The translations under genes and the position numbers were made by a program. Under the pieces are notes generated by a model. The model saw nothing but the letters and a program-made list of their open reading frames with translations, had not been told where the DNA came from and made no database searches. From Corynebacterium sp. (GTDB lineage Bacteria; Actinomycetota; Actinomycetes; Mycobacteriales; Mycobacteriaceae), in assembly GCF_030532195.1 (NCBI RefSeq), contig NZ_JAUNLP010000002.1, forward strand, positions 124,001 to 188,000: 64,000 nt of DNA. The letters run 5' to 3'. Below, piece by piece: positions 48,931 to 57,924 of this stretch (position 1 is the first letter of the stretch; every line of letters begins with the position of its first letter).

Positions 48931-49431
48931 TTAAGCAACTGCAGGCAGGACACCCAACTCCACCCGAACGACCTCCAGGAACTCACAGCTGAGCTCCCAC
49001 AAATCAAGCGCACGCTGAGGATCAATGCGTCGCTCAATGCCAAGACGAACACTTTCACGCAGCACACCAAACTGCTCAAACCGTGCCGCCCAACCGCTGA
49101 ACTCCGGCTGCGACTTCTTCAGCCCCACCCACGCACTCTGCGGCGCAGAGCGACGCCGCTTGAGCCCCACACCGGCCCCCGACGAAGCATCGCGGTTAAG
49201 CAACGCACCAGCACAGCGCAGTGCAGCGCGATAGGACAGCTCCAGCATCTCATCAGCATCAGCCTGACGAGCACCCGCAAGAAGCGCCTCCGCTCGACCC
49301 AGCAGCGTCAGCGACTCCTTAGAGACACCAGCTGGCGCAACCGAGCTCGACTGAGAAATTGCCCTAAATTCCACCACATTCGAACCTGCCACCGCACTGC
49401 CCTCCTTCTCACTGTGAGCGCGGACCAACAC
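48931..49431 (-). CDS. HEPN-domain protein, SAV_6107 family
   Basis: A 166-residue mostly helical protein (AEALLAGARQADADEMLELSYRAALRCAGALL; the run is given here only as its key pieces LLAGARQA, LSYRAALRCAGALL). The pattern fits the actinobacterial SAV_6107 HEPN family. HEPN domains are often RNases or nucleotide-binding helical bundles; a catalytic RxxxxH motif is not evident here. It lies alone between the DUF3040 gene and the divergent GNAT gene. No partner nucleotidyltransferase gene is adjacent, so a classic MNT-HEPN toxin-antitoxin pair is not supported. Confidence 0.75.
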   Translation of the reverse strand: MLVRAHSEKEGSAVAGSNVVEFRAISQSSSVAPAGVSKESLTLLGRAEALLAGARQADADEMLELSYRAALRCAGALLNRDASSGAGVGLKRRRSAPQSAWVGLKKSQPEFSGWAARFEQFGVLRESVRLGIERRIDPQRALDLWELSCEFLEVVRVELGVLPAVA

Positions 49432-49639
49432 ACTGCCTCGTGCGTTGCTGCCCGCAATGTATCCCCGCCTCCGGATTCTTTTGGATTACCAATAGCCCTA
49501 ATTTCGCACTAATGTTCGAATATGTTAGTCACGACATTTACCTGCCACCGCATCCCCGCGCGTCCGCTTTCCAGCCTGATGCCCCGTTTATCGAACCAAT
49601 TCACCAACCGCTTCCAATGCAGTCGCTAGTGTTGATTGT

Positions 49640-50251
49640 GTGAAATACAGCGTGGTTCCGATGACGACAGGAGACTTCGATCTCCGCCTGCACGAAGCAG
49701 TGGCGCTCTACATAACCGCGATGAAGTACAACCCGGCAATTCTGCCTGGTCGCATCCGTGAATGGCAGAAACAAACAACGCAGCCCGGCTTCGCAGCGGT
49801 GGCCGCGATCGCTCATCCTGAGGGGATGTCCCCCACTGCAGCACTGAGAGATCCTCGTTGCCAGCTCGTCGGAATCGGCTACTGTCGCACAGGCACGGAT
49901 ACGCACTGGTGGCATCAGCAGGTCAGAGCTGGTCTCCGCGATGCGGGTGTACCACTTCCGACCGTCGTAAAGCTGCTGGGAAACTATGCGGAACTGTCCG
50001 AAATCCACATTCACCCGAGCTTTCAGGGACGGGGAATCGGCAAACGGTTGCTGCGCGAGCTGGTGGATTCAAGGGATGAGTCTCACGTGCTGCTGTCCAC
50101 TCCGGAGGTTCCGCACGAGGCCAATCGAGCCTGGCAGCTCTACCGCCAATTTGGATTCCAAGACGTTTTGAGAAATTTTTATTTCACAGGGGATTCCCGC
50201 CCCTTTGCAGTTCTAGGAGTAAAGCTTCCTCGTGAAAACGCCGCCGCCTGA
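49640..50251 (+). CDS. GNAT family N-acetyltransferase
   Basis: A 203-residue acetyltransferase. The acetyl-CoA binding motif is IHPSFQGRGIGKRLL (the Q/RxxGxG/A signature RGIGKR) near residues 120-135, followed by the typical YRQFGF motif. The start is GTG. It is the counterpart of Rv2170 by position, directly before lppM, with which it overlaps by 20 bases. The substrate is unknown here. Confidence 0.9.
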   Translation: MKYSVVPMTTGDFDLRLHEAVALYITAMKYNPAILPGRIREWQKQTTQPGFAAVAAIAHPEGMSPTAALRDPRCQLVGIGYCRTGTDTHWWHQQVRAGLRDAGVPLPTVVKLLGNYAELSEIHIHPSFQGRGIGKRLLRELVDSRDESHVLLSTPEVPHEANRAWQLYRQFGFQDVLRNFYFTGDSRPFAVLGVKLPRENAAA

Positions 50252-50900
50252 GACATCGACACGCCGACCGACGCGTTTGCGCATTGCCGCAGCACTGGCA
50301 AGCCTCGCCGCCATTACGCCGCTGAGCGGCTGTTTTGACGCGCAAGCGGGAATCACTATTTCCGGCGATGACAGGGTTTCCGGCGTCGTTCAGATTACGC
50401 CGACAGAGGCTTCGCGGTCGCAATTTGCCGACTGGCAAATCCCCGACGACCTCACCGACCGCGTCTCGCAGGGCATCGTCGACTCATCCACCGGCAAAAT
50501 GGAGGTCGAGTTCAACAATCTGCACTTCATGGAAGTCACGGATACGCTCCGACAGCTTTCCGACGATCGCATCGATATCGACCTCGATCGCACTGGCGGT
50601 GGCCAGATTTCCATGAATGGCCACATGGATCTCTCGCACCTGCCCGGCGCGAATATTGACCTGCTCGTTGCTTTTCCGGAGGCAGTGACGGACTCCAATG
50701 GCCGTCAGACCGAACCCACCAAGGTGGAATGGCAACTTGCCAGCGGTGAAAATCACGCAGTGTGGGCCTCATCGCCGGCGGGCTCGACAAAGCGGAATCA
50801 GTTCCTTGTGTTCACCGGCGTAACGGCGGCGGCTGGTGTGCTGGCTTCCCTCCTCGGCGTGCTGTGGGCACGTCGTGTGCGAGACATGAACGATTTCTAG
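50232..50900 (+). CDS. lppM: LppM-like lipoprotein
   Basis: A 222-residue envelope protein. The signal peptide ends in a lipobox (PLSGC, Cys34). A beta-rich extracytoplasmic domain (DUF3153/LppM fold) follows, and then a C-terminal membrane helix at about residues 190-212 with a short basic tail RRVRDMNDF. In M. tuberculosis LppM (Rv2171) affects phagosome maturation; the role in corynebacteria is not known to me. It overlaps the GNAT gene and converges with metF. Confidence 0.85.
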   Translation: MKTPPPETSTRRPTRLRIAAALASLAAITPLSGCFDAQAGITISGDDRVSGVVQITPTEASRSQFADWQIPDDLTDRVSQGIVDSSTGKMEVEFNNLHFMEVTDTLRQLSDDRIDIDLDRTGGGQISMNGHMDLSHLPGANIDLLVAFPEAVTDSNGRQTEPTKVEWQLASGENHAVWASSPAGSTKRNQFLVFTGVTAAAGVLASLLGVLWARRVRDMNDF

Positions 50901-50919
50901 GCTCTAGTTTTTACAACCT

Positions 50920-51912
50920 CTAAAAGCCGCCGCGCAGCATGTCCTGACCAGTTCCCCATGCCGGGGCCATGCCCAGATTGTGCAGGACCTCCTGGGAGGC
51001 GCGTGCGAAGTTCATGGTCATAAAGTGCAGCCCCGGCACGCCCTCGGCGATGAGCCGCTCGGCCATATTGGTGGAAAACTCAATGCCAATCTTGCGGATA
51101 TCATCCTTATTGGCCTGCTCATCGCCATTAGCAGCCTTAATCAGGCGCTCTTCCAAATCAGCAGGAAGGTGCGCGCCGGACAGCTCCACCTGCTTGCGCA
51201 CAGACCGCAGCGAGGTAATCGGCATCAGGCCCGGGATGATTGGCTTTGTACCGTGCACGGAATCTGCAGCCGCCAGGCGGTCACGAAGACGCAGGTAGTG
51301 CTCGACGTCGAAGAACATCTGAGTAATCGAGTACTCCGCGCCGGCGCGCAGCTTGGCCAGCGTGTACTTCGTATCGTGCTCCAGATCTGGTGAGCGATAA
51401 TGCCCCTCCGGGAAAGAGGCGATACCAATTTCGAACTTTTCAAACTCCGGCTCGGCCTTGATTAATTCAATCAACTCGCTGGCGTAGTGCAAGCCCCCTT
51501 CGGTCTCCACCCACGGTCCCAGTGGATTACCCGGCGGGTCACCGCGCAGCACCAGCAGGTTGGTCAGACCAGACTCCAGGTAGGAGCGCAGGATTGTCCG
51601 CAGCTCGTCGACGGTGTGCTCCACCAACGTCAAGTGCACCAGGGTGGTCAGCGGCTGCTTCGACACGCGCTGCGCAATGCGCAGGGTGCGGTTGCGGCTT
51701 GACCCACCCGCGCCATATGTCACTGATGCGAAGGAAGCTCCAAGATCGTGGAAGGCTTCGGCGGCGCGGAGAAGTCGAGTCTCCGCAGCGTCGTCACGCG
51801 GCGGCATGAACTCGACAGAAAACGGAATACTGCCGGCGCTCGGCATCGAGAGGGCCTGTCGAATAGTGACTTGGCGGCCCGGCGATGGTGACGTAGTTGA
51901 GGACATAGTCAC
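50920..51912 (-). CDS. metF: Methylenetetrahydrofolate reductase
   Basis: A 330-residue enzyme reducing 5,10-methylene-THF to 5-methyl-THF for methionine synthesis. Visible family segments: SVEFMPPRD, SVTYGAGGSSRNRT, LRGDPPGNP, and FPEGHYRSPD; the FAD-binding pattern looks canonical. GTG at 51912 or ATG at 51906 can start it. It is divergent from idsA with 60 bases between. By position it corresponds to Rv2172c. Confidence 0.93.
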   Translation of the reverse strand: MTMSSTTSPSPGRQVTIRQALSMPSAGSIPFSVEFMPPRDDAAETRLLRAAEAFHDLGASFASVTYGAGGSSRNRTLRIAQRVSKQPLTTLVHLTLVEHTVDELRTILRSYLESGLTNLLVLRGDPPGNPLGPWVETEGGLHYASELIELIKAEPEFEKFEIGIASFPEGHYRSPDLEHDTKYTLAKLRAGAEYSITQMFFDVEHYLRLRDRLAAADSVHGTKPIIPGLMPITSLRSVRKQVELSGAHLPADLEERLIKAANGDEQANKDDIRKIGIEFSTNMAERLIAEGVPGLHFMTMNFARASQEVLHNLGMAPAWGTGQDMLRGGF

Positions 51913-51972
51913 TCATATTAAGTGGTGACCTATCCTTAAGGCAGCATTACCCGTCGTCGACGAGAGACCCAG

Positions 51973-53085
51973 ATGAGCGAAAAGAAGAATTTGGCCGAGA
52001 TGCAGCCCCGCGAAGTACCGGCGGCAGTGACTAAGACTCTGGAGGTTTACCTCAACAGCCGCGGTGCGGATGTCGCTGCTGTCGATGCGGTCTACACCGA
52101 GGCCATGGACTCGCTGCACGCTTTCGTCGTGAACGGCGGAAAGCGCGTGCGTCCTTCGTTTGCGTGGCAGGGCTGGCTCGGTGCCGGCGGTGCGGAGGGC
52201 AAATTTGCACCGGCCGAGGATGTAGAAGCTGTGCTCAATGCGGTCAGCTCACTGGAGCTGATTCAGGCCTGCGCTCTTATTCACGACGACATCATTGATG
52301 ATGCCGACACCCGCCGCGGAGCCCCGACCGTCCACAAGGTGTTCGAGGCCAAGCACGCGGCCAATGATTGGCATGGCTCCGCGGAGCGCTTTGGTATCTC
52401 TGCGGCAATCCTCGTTGGCGATGTTGCCCTGACCTGGGCTGATGACATGTTCCACTCCTCTGGCTTGAGCACTGAAGCCCTCTCACGCGCAATCGTTCCC
52501 TGGCGGGCAATGCGTACGGAGGTACTCGGCGGACAGCTGCTGGACATCACTGCAGAGGCCAGCCGCGACTCCCGCGTCGGCACGGCAGAGAAAATCAATC
52601 GCTTCAAAACCGCTGCCTACACCATCGAGCGCCCACTGCACATCGGTGCTGCCCTCGCAGGCGCCAACGAACAGCTCATTGCCGCATACCGCAGCTTCGG
52701 CCGCGATATCGGTGTCGCATTCCAGCTTCGCGACGATCAGCTGGGTGTCTTCGGCGATCCTGCAGTCACCGGCAAGCCGGCTGGCGATGACCTGCGCGAA
52801 GGCAAGCGCACGGTCCTGGTCGGAGAGGCACTCGGCCTGTACAAGGACTCCGCTCCGGAAAAGGCCCGCTTCATCGAAGAGCATCTGGGCAAGGTCAAGT
52901 CCGCAGATGACATCGCCGAGCTGCGCGATTTGATTGCCGAGTCCGGTGCCGCCGATGCCGTCGAACGCGAAATTAATCGCCTTACTAAGCGCGCTTTTAC
53001 CACTATCGAAGCTGCCAACCTGCCGGCAATCTACCGCGACAATCTCATCGAAATGGGCGTCCGCGCGACCGCCCGCCAGCACTAG
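51973..53085 (+). CDS. idsA: Polyprenyl (geranylgeranyl-type) diphosphate synthase
   Basis: A 370-residue trans-prenyltransferase. The first aspartate-rich motif is DDIIDD at 105-110 and the second is RDDQLG near residue 253. IdsA of C. glutamicum makes geranylgeranyl diphosphate, so this enzyme probably supplies the C20 precursor for the carotenoid genes beside it and for polyprenyl lipids. The chain length cannot be proven from sequence. crtI follows 20 bases later on the same strand. Confidence 0.92.
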   Translation: MSEKKNLAEMQPREVPAAVTKTLEVYLNSRGADVAAVDAVYTEAMDSLHAFVVNGGKRVRPSFAWQGWLGAGGAEGKFAPAEDVEAVLNAVSSLELIQACALIHDDIIDDADTRRGAPTVHKVFEAKHAANDWHGSAERFGISAAILVGDVALTWADDMFHSSGLSTEALSRAIVPWRAMRTEVLGGQLLDITAEASRDSRVGTAEKINRFKTAAYTIERPLHIGAALAGANEQLIAAYRSFGRDIGVAFQLRDDQLGVFGDPAVTGKPAGDDLREGKRTVLVGEALGLYKDSAPEKARFIEEHLGKVKSADDIAELRDLIAESGAADAVEREINRLTKRAFTTIEAANLPAIYRDNLIEMGVRATARQH

Positions 53086-53105
53086 ATCAAGGTTTTTAAG
53101 TAGTC

Positions 53106-54848
53106 ATGGCCGCTGCTGTCCCCGCTCATCGCCCGACAAATTCCTCTCGCCAGCGCAAAGCTCAGGCAATTTCGCCCAGCACTCACGCAGCCGACAATTC
53201 GGCTGCCCCGCATCTGACCATTGTCGGCGCAGGTCTATCAGGACTCACCGCCGCGCTCTACGCGCTCGGCGCCGGCTTTCGCGTCACCGTCCTCGACCGC
53301 GAATCATTCGTCGGCGGGCGCTGCGCCAGCGAGCCGGTCACCGTTGACGTCAACGGCCAACCGCTCACTGCCGTCTTCGACACCGGCGCAACCGTGTGGA
53401 CCATGCCCTCGCTTGTCGACGACGCTCTTGCCGCCGTCGGCCTCTACACACGCGATATCGACCCGAGTTTTTCGGCCTGCCCAATCACGCCGACCTACCG
53501 CGCGGAATTTGCCACTCGCGGTGGCCTGGACGTGTACTCCGATGAAGACACCATGAGCAGCGAGCTGGAACGCTTCGGCGCTGACCGCACTGCCATTACT
53601 GGTTACCGCAAGCTGCGTGTATGGCTTCAACGACTCTTCGATGCCGCCTTTGACAACTTCATGTCCCGCAGCTTCGACCGCGTCACCGACCTCTTTACTG
53701 GGCCCGGCGCGCTGCGCGACCTCACCACGCTGGCTCGCCTCGGTGCCTTCGGCGCGTTGCAGCCAAAGATTCAGGCTTTCCTCGGAGATGACGAGCTCAG
53801 CCGCGTCTTCAGCTTCCAGGCGCTCTACGCCGGTGTCCCTCCCGCCAAGGCACGCGCGGTCTACGGCTGCATTGCACACATGGATACCTCCATGGGCGTC
53901 TACTACCCCACGTCCACCAAGTTCGGCTCCGAGATGGGCGCCATCCCAGAGCTCCTCGCTGAGGCTGTCCGCCGAGCTGGCGGCACTATTGAGCTAGGTG
54001 TCAACGTCACTGGCCTCAAGCTCGACGCCGAGGGACGTGTGCGGGAGATTGCCACCGACACCGGCGACCGCGCCACCGACGCGATTATCTGTACGACCGA
54101 CTTGCCAGTGGTCAAGGATTGGCTTAACGACGCACTCCCCGCCACCGGTAACACTGCGAATAGTCGCGGTCTCCTGGACGTCGTCAAGCGGAAGTGGAAG
54201 CAGCGGCGTCTGGTTCCGTTGCGCTTTTCGCCATCGGCGGTTGTGGCCCACGGGTTGATTCCGGCATCCGCGACGGAGTCCTGGCCGAAGCGTCATCACC
54301 TGATTTCGTTTGGGGACAAGTGGGATGAGACATTCCAGGAGATATCTGCGTCGTCCGGCGGAAAATTGATGTCCGACCCGTCTCTGCTAATTACCCGCCC
54401 AGCGGTAAGCAGTCCGGAGCGACTGGTCCGGGATGAAAATGGGCAGCTCTGGGAGCCGGTCAGTGTGCTGGCACCATGTCCAAATTTGGCCTCGGCGGAG
54501 TTGGATTGGCCGACGATGGCGGAAAGCTATGTCGACCAGCTTGCAGGCGAGCTGGAACGCCGCGGGCTAACAGGCATTTCAACACAGTGGCACGTTGGGC
54601 GTATCGATACGCCGAAGCAGTGGCTGGACCGTGGGATGGGCGTTGGCTCACCATTTGGATTGGCACACCTGTTCCGCCAGACCGGCCCGTTCCGGCCACG
54701 GAATTTCTCGCCGGCAATGCCAGAGAACTTGGTGCTGGCCGGATCGACGACGGTACCAGGTGTCGGCGTGCCCACTGTGATGATTTCGGGTCGGCTGGCC
54801 GCGCAGCGGTTTGCGGACCCCACGGCATCGACGGATGCGGGTCGCTGA
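53106..54848 (+). CDS. crtI: CrtI-type phytoene desaturase
   Basis: A 580-residue FAD-dependent carotenoid desaturase. The dinucleotide-binding motif GAGLSGL (near residue 41) is followed by GGRCASEP. The C-terminal part has RNFSPAMPENLVLAGSTTVPGVGVPTVMISGR (key pieces: ENLVLAGSTTVPG and GVPTVMISG), the CrtI signature. An N-terminal extension of about 35 residues precedes the FAD domain. It lies between idsA and mptA, where mycobacteria have no gene. The product could be lycopene or another desaturated form; no elongase or cyclase gene is in the window. Confidence 0.88.
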   Translation: MAAAVPAHRPTNSSRQRKAQAISPSTHAADNSAAPHLTIVGAGLSGLTAALYALGAGFRVTVLDRESFVGGRCASEPVTVDVNGQPLTAVFDTGATVWTMPSLVDDALAAVGLYTRDIDPSFSACPITPTYRAEFATRGGLDVYSDEDTMSSELERFGADRTAITGYRKLRVWLQRLFDAAFDNFMSRSFDRVTDLFTGPGALRDLTTLARLGAFGALQPKIQAFLGDDELSRVFSFQALYAGVPPAKARAVYGCIAHMDTSMGVYYPTSTKFGSEMGAIPELLAEAVRRAGGTIELGVNVTGLKLDAEGRVREIATDTGDRATDAIICTTDLPVVKDWLNDALPATGNTANSRGLLDVVKRKWKQRRLVPLRFSPSAVVAHGLIPASATESWPKRHHLISFGDKWDETFQEISASSGGKLMSDPSLLITRPAVSSPERLVRDENGQLWEPVSVLAPCPNLASAELDWPTMAESYVDQLAGELERRGLTGISTQWHVGRIDTPKQWLDRGMGVGSPFGLAHLFRQTGPFRPRNFSPAMPENLVLAGSTTVPGVGVPTVMISGRLAAQRFADPTASTDAGR

Positions 54849-54902
54849 ATGCTGACCAACTAGAATCAATGCATCAGCAATTTTTCGATTGTTTAGGTTG
54901 AG

Positions 54903-56456
54903 ATGAAATTATCGCGGAGTGCTCTGCAGGGTGTCTACGGTGGCATCCTTATCGCTCTGGGATCGTATGGTTCCGGTGCGACTCGCTATCGTGACGGTTT
55001 GGTTCACGCCCTTGGGCTGGACTGGATTACCTACGGTCATGGTCAGATCTTCTTTGAGATCATCATCTGGGTAGGTATCGCTCTGCTGCTTACTTCCTGG
55101 CTGCGCGTTGGCCGTGAGCTGCTGTTTTCCCGGCGCTCTGTGGCCAAGTGCGTGACAAGCGCCCCGGGCGATGCCACTGACCTGCAGAAATTTAATTCGA
55201 TTCTGCTTGCCTGGGCGATTCCGCTCGCGCTGTCGGGACCGCTGTTTTCCCGGGACGTCTACTCCTATCTGATGCAGGGCGCGATGGTGCGCGACGGGTT
55301 TGATCCCTACACCGAAGGCGCTGCAATCAATCCGGGACCAATGCTGCTGGAGGTCTCTGCCGACTGGCGCAATACCACCACCCCGTATGGCCCGTTGCAC
55401 CTCGGCATCGGTGAGCTCATCACCAGCATCGTCGGCGACCATGTCGCACTCGGTGTCATTTTCTACCGCATTGTCTGCCTTGTTGGTTTTGCCGGCATCG
55501 TCTGGTCAATCCCGCGCATTGCCCAGGCACTGGGAGCGAATCCGGCATTTGCGCAGTGGCTCGGTGTTCTCAACCCACTGGTGCTGCTGCACTTGATTGC
55601 AGGCATGCACAATGAGGCCCTCATGGTGGGCCTGGTCAGCGTGGCGCTGGTTGCCGCACTGCAAATGCAGCGATTAACTGGCGGCATTGTCGCTGCCGTG
55701 TTGCTGGGTGTCGGCGTGGCGCTGAAGGCCACTGCAGTGATTGCACTGCCGTTTGTGGTGTGGATTGTGCTGACTCGACGTGAGCCAATCCCCTCGGTTA
55801 AGGACATGCTGCGCAAGCTTCCCGCGATTGTCGGTATCGGAATTGGGCTGGTTGCGGTATGCGTCGGCACGCTCGCACTTGTGACATGGTTGACCGGTTC
55901 GACCTGGGGCTGGATCTCCGAGATCAGTGGCAATACCAAGGTCATCAATCCCCTGGCTGCCCCTTCCGCAGTCGCTGGTGTCATTGCTGCCATCATGGGC
56001 TGGATTAACGATGAAATCGCCTTCAACATCATCGTCCACTACACCCGTATCGTCTCGTCGGTAATCATGCTCGTTGGCCTGGTGGCGACGTGGTTTTACT
56101 TCCGCGCCACCCCACGCCGCAATGTCGCGGGCATGATTGCCGCCTACACCGTAGCCTGCGTATTCAACGCCGTGGCACTGCCGTGGTACTACGCCAGCTT
56201 GCTGACTCCCATGGGCACCATCCGCCCACCGAAGTGGCTGGTGCAGGGCACTGTCCTGTTTACGTTCATCCTATCGCTGTCGTTTGCCGGTGGCGGTAAT
56301 CACCGCTTCTACGACGCACCGTGGATGATCATCGTCACGGCAATCGGTTGGCTCGCCACCGGTTGGTTGGTCAACGGCACATTCGCGTGGAAGTACTCCT
56401 GGCGCGACGAGGATGAAGCGTCCGCCATCTCCACCGAGCCCGCCAAGGTTGGGTGA
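54903..56456 (+). CDS. mptA: Polyprenol-phosphate-mannose alpha-1,6-mannosyltransferase
   Basis: A 517-residue GT-C fold glycosyltransferase with about 12-13 membrane helices. The first loop contains FSRDVYSYLMQG, where the aspartate is the catalytic position of this class, and DPYTEGA. MptA (Rv2174) elongates the mannan core of lipomannan and lipoarabinomannan with decaprenyl-phosphate-mannose. It lies 54 bases after crtI and six bases before crtB, so the three genes are likely one transcript despite different pathways. Confidence 0.9.
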   Translation: MKLSRSALQGVYGGILIALGSYGSGATRYRDGLVHALGLDWITYGHGQIFFEIIIWVGIALLLTSWLRVGRELLFSRRSVAKCVTSAPGDATDLQKFNSILLAWAIPLALSGPLFSRDVYSYLMQGAMVRDGFDPYTEGAAINPGPMLLEVSADWRNTTTPYGPLHLGIGELITSIVGDHVALGVIFYRIVCLVGFAGIVWSIPRIAQALGANPAFAQWLGVLNPLVLLHLIAGMHNEALMVGLVSVALVAALQMQRLTGGIVAAVLLGVGVALKATAVIALPFVVWIVLTRREPIPSVKDMLRKLPAIVGIGIGLVAVCVGTLALVTWLTGSTWGWISEISGNTKVINPLAAPSAVAGVIAAIMGWINDEIAFNIIVHYTRIVSSVIMLVGLVATWFYFRATPRRNVAGMIAAYTVACVFNAVALPWYYASLLTPMGTIRPPKWLVQGTVLFTFILSLSFAGGGNHRFYDAPWMIIVTAIGWLATGWLVNGTFAWKYSWRDEDEASAISTEPAKVG

Positions 56457-56462
56457 CCTACT

Positions 56463-57410
56463 GTGACGTCCCCGCAAGCCTTTGAACTCTGCCATGAAAT
56501 CATGGCCTCCCACGGTCATACATATGCCCTGGCCACACGTCTGCTCGCCCCGCGTCAACAGCGCGCGGTGTGGTCACTCTACGCCTGGGCACGCATCGTC
56601 GACGACTACGTCGACTGCCCCACCGTGCAGACCAGCTCCCCCGCCAAGCTCGAGGCAACAGTCGAACGCCTCAATCGACTATTTCGCACCGCTGTGGTCA
56701 CCGGTTCGCTAGACGACGTCGATTGCGACCGCGACCGCGCCGTCATTTCGGCGGCAGCGCAAACTTTCCGCGACTACGACATTGATCCCCAGCTTTCAGC
56801 AGACTTCATTGATTCCATGCTGATGGATGTGCCGAATACGCCTGGACACATTGCGCACTTTGAGACTTGGGAACAACTAGATGACTACATGTGGGGCTCC
56901 GCTGCCGTCATCGGCTTGGAGATGCTCCCAGTCTTGGGCACTCGCCACGGCGTCACTCGCGCCGAGGCAGCTCCGCATGCCGAATACTTGGGCAGAGCGT
57001 TCCAGGTGACCAACTTCTTGCGTGATATCGCAGAGGATTTCCGTCGCGGACGCATCTATCTTCCCCTGGATCAGTGGGATGCCTTTGGCGTGGATACAGA
57101 GGAACTCGGCTACTGCGTGAAAAGTGGAAAAACCACAGGACCGATACGCCGCGCTGTGGCCTACTTTGTGGCGCGCAATCGAGCTTTGTATGCACAGGCC
57201 CGCCCTGGCATCGATATGCTGGATGTCCCCGGCCGCCAGGCTATTCGTGCCGCTGAGGTGCTCTATTCCGATATTCTGGGAGAGATTGAGCGCGCTAACT
57301 ACAATGTGTTTGCACAGCGTGCGCATGTGGGGCGCGCCCGAAAAGCAAAAATCGCCCTGCCACTGCTGGTGACAGCAGTACCGGGGCGAGCGCGACAGCA
57401 GTTTAGCTAA
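56463..57410 (+). CDS. crtB: Phytoene synthase
   Basis: A 315-residue squalene/phytoene synthase family enzyme. Aspartate-rich motifs DDYVD (47-51) and DIAED (188-192) bind the two prenyl diphosphates through magnesium. DFRRGRIYLPLDQ is a signature of the family. Together with crtI and idsA it makes a minimal route from GGPP to a coloured carotenoid. The start is GTG, six bases after the mptA stop. It converges with the next gene. Confidence 0.92.
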   Translation: MTSPQAFELCHEIMASHGHTYALATRLLAPRQQRAVWSLYAWARIVDDYVDCPTVQTSSPAKLEATVERLNRLFRTAVVTGSLDDVDCDRDRAVISAAAQTFRDYDIDPQLSADFIDSMLMDVPNTPGHIAHFETWEQLDDYMWGSAAVIGLEMLPVLGTRHGVTRAEAAPHAEYLGRAFQVTNFLRDIAEDFRRGRIYLPLDQWDAFGVDTEELGYCVKSGKTTGPIRRAVAYFVARNRALYAQARPGIDMLDVPGRQAIRAAEVLYSDILGEIERANYNVFAQRAHVGRARKAKIALPLLVTAVPGRARQQFS

Positions 57411-57428
57411 CGCGGGGCTAGAAGGCCG

Positions 57429-57803
57429 CTAAAAGGCCATAGCCTGAGCGCGGCGCATGACTTCACGAGCTAAATGACCATGGAGGGCGTCCACCGGACG
57501 CCCTGGCAGAGAATCATCCTCGGTGAAGAGCCACTCCAGAGTTTCCTCTCGCGAGTAGCCTCCGTCGCCAAGCAGCGCGAGCGCGCCGGGGACGAAACGC
57601 GCGACCTCGCTGCCCTCAAAGAAGCGCTCGGGAATTTGCGCGATGCCATCGCGGTTGATTGCAATGAGGCGTCCTTCCTGCAACAACGCATGAATGCGCG
57701 TCACGGGCACACCGATGCGGTCAGCGGCATCGGGCAGCGGGAGCGTGGGTTCATCGGAGCTCAGGACATCTGTGCACGTTGGAATCTTTCTCACACTGGT
57801 CAC
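57429..57803 (-). CDS. Rv2175c-like DNA-binding protein
   Basis: A 124-residue protein with an N-terminal winged-helix-like region (LPLPDAADRIGVPVTRIHALL) and a C-terminal domain with FTEDDSLPGRPVDAL. It is the counterpart of Rv2175c, a DNA-binding substrate of PknL in M. tuberculosis, by position and pattern. It is divergent from pknL, so kinase and substrate share a control region. An N-terminal Thr-containing tail (MTSVRKIPTCTDV) could be the phosphorylation area. Confidence 0.88.
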   Translation of the reverse strand: MTSVRKIPTCTDVLSSDEPTLPLPDAADRIGVPVTRIHALLQEGRLIAINRDGIAQIPERFFEGSEVARFVPGALALLGDGGYSREETLEWLFTEDDSLPGRPVDALHGHLAREVMRRAQAMAF

Positions 57804-57873
57804 TTTAGCGCGTTAGGGCCCTAGGGTTTAAGTCCCCATATACTAAGTAAAGGCTGGCGCCAGGTATCGGCCG

Positions 57874-57924
57874 ACGCGATGGTTGAGTCGACGTAATAGT
57901 TGAGCCAACGCGATGGCTGAGCCG
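57874..57924. repeat. Direct repeats in the divergent pknL control region
   Basis: ACGCGATGGTTGAGTCG at 57874-57890 recurs as ACGCGATGGCTGAGCCG at 57908-57924 (15 of 17 equal, period 34 bases), with a partial GTTGAGCC copy at 57899-57906. A perfect CTGGCGCCAG palindrome lies at 57854-57863. Together they are a plausible operator region for the DNA-binding protein encoded next door. Confidence 0.55.

Noticed and set aside
48931..49431. HEPN toxin-antitoxin system
   Set aside because: No nucleotidyltransferase or other antitoxin gene is adjacent, and no RNase motif is evident.
48856..49512. A plus-strand frame of 218 codons opposite the HEPN gene
   Set aside because: The minus-strand frame fits a known family; the plus-strand translation is rich in Arg, His and Thr and looks like a shadow.
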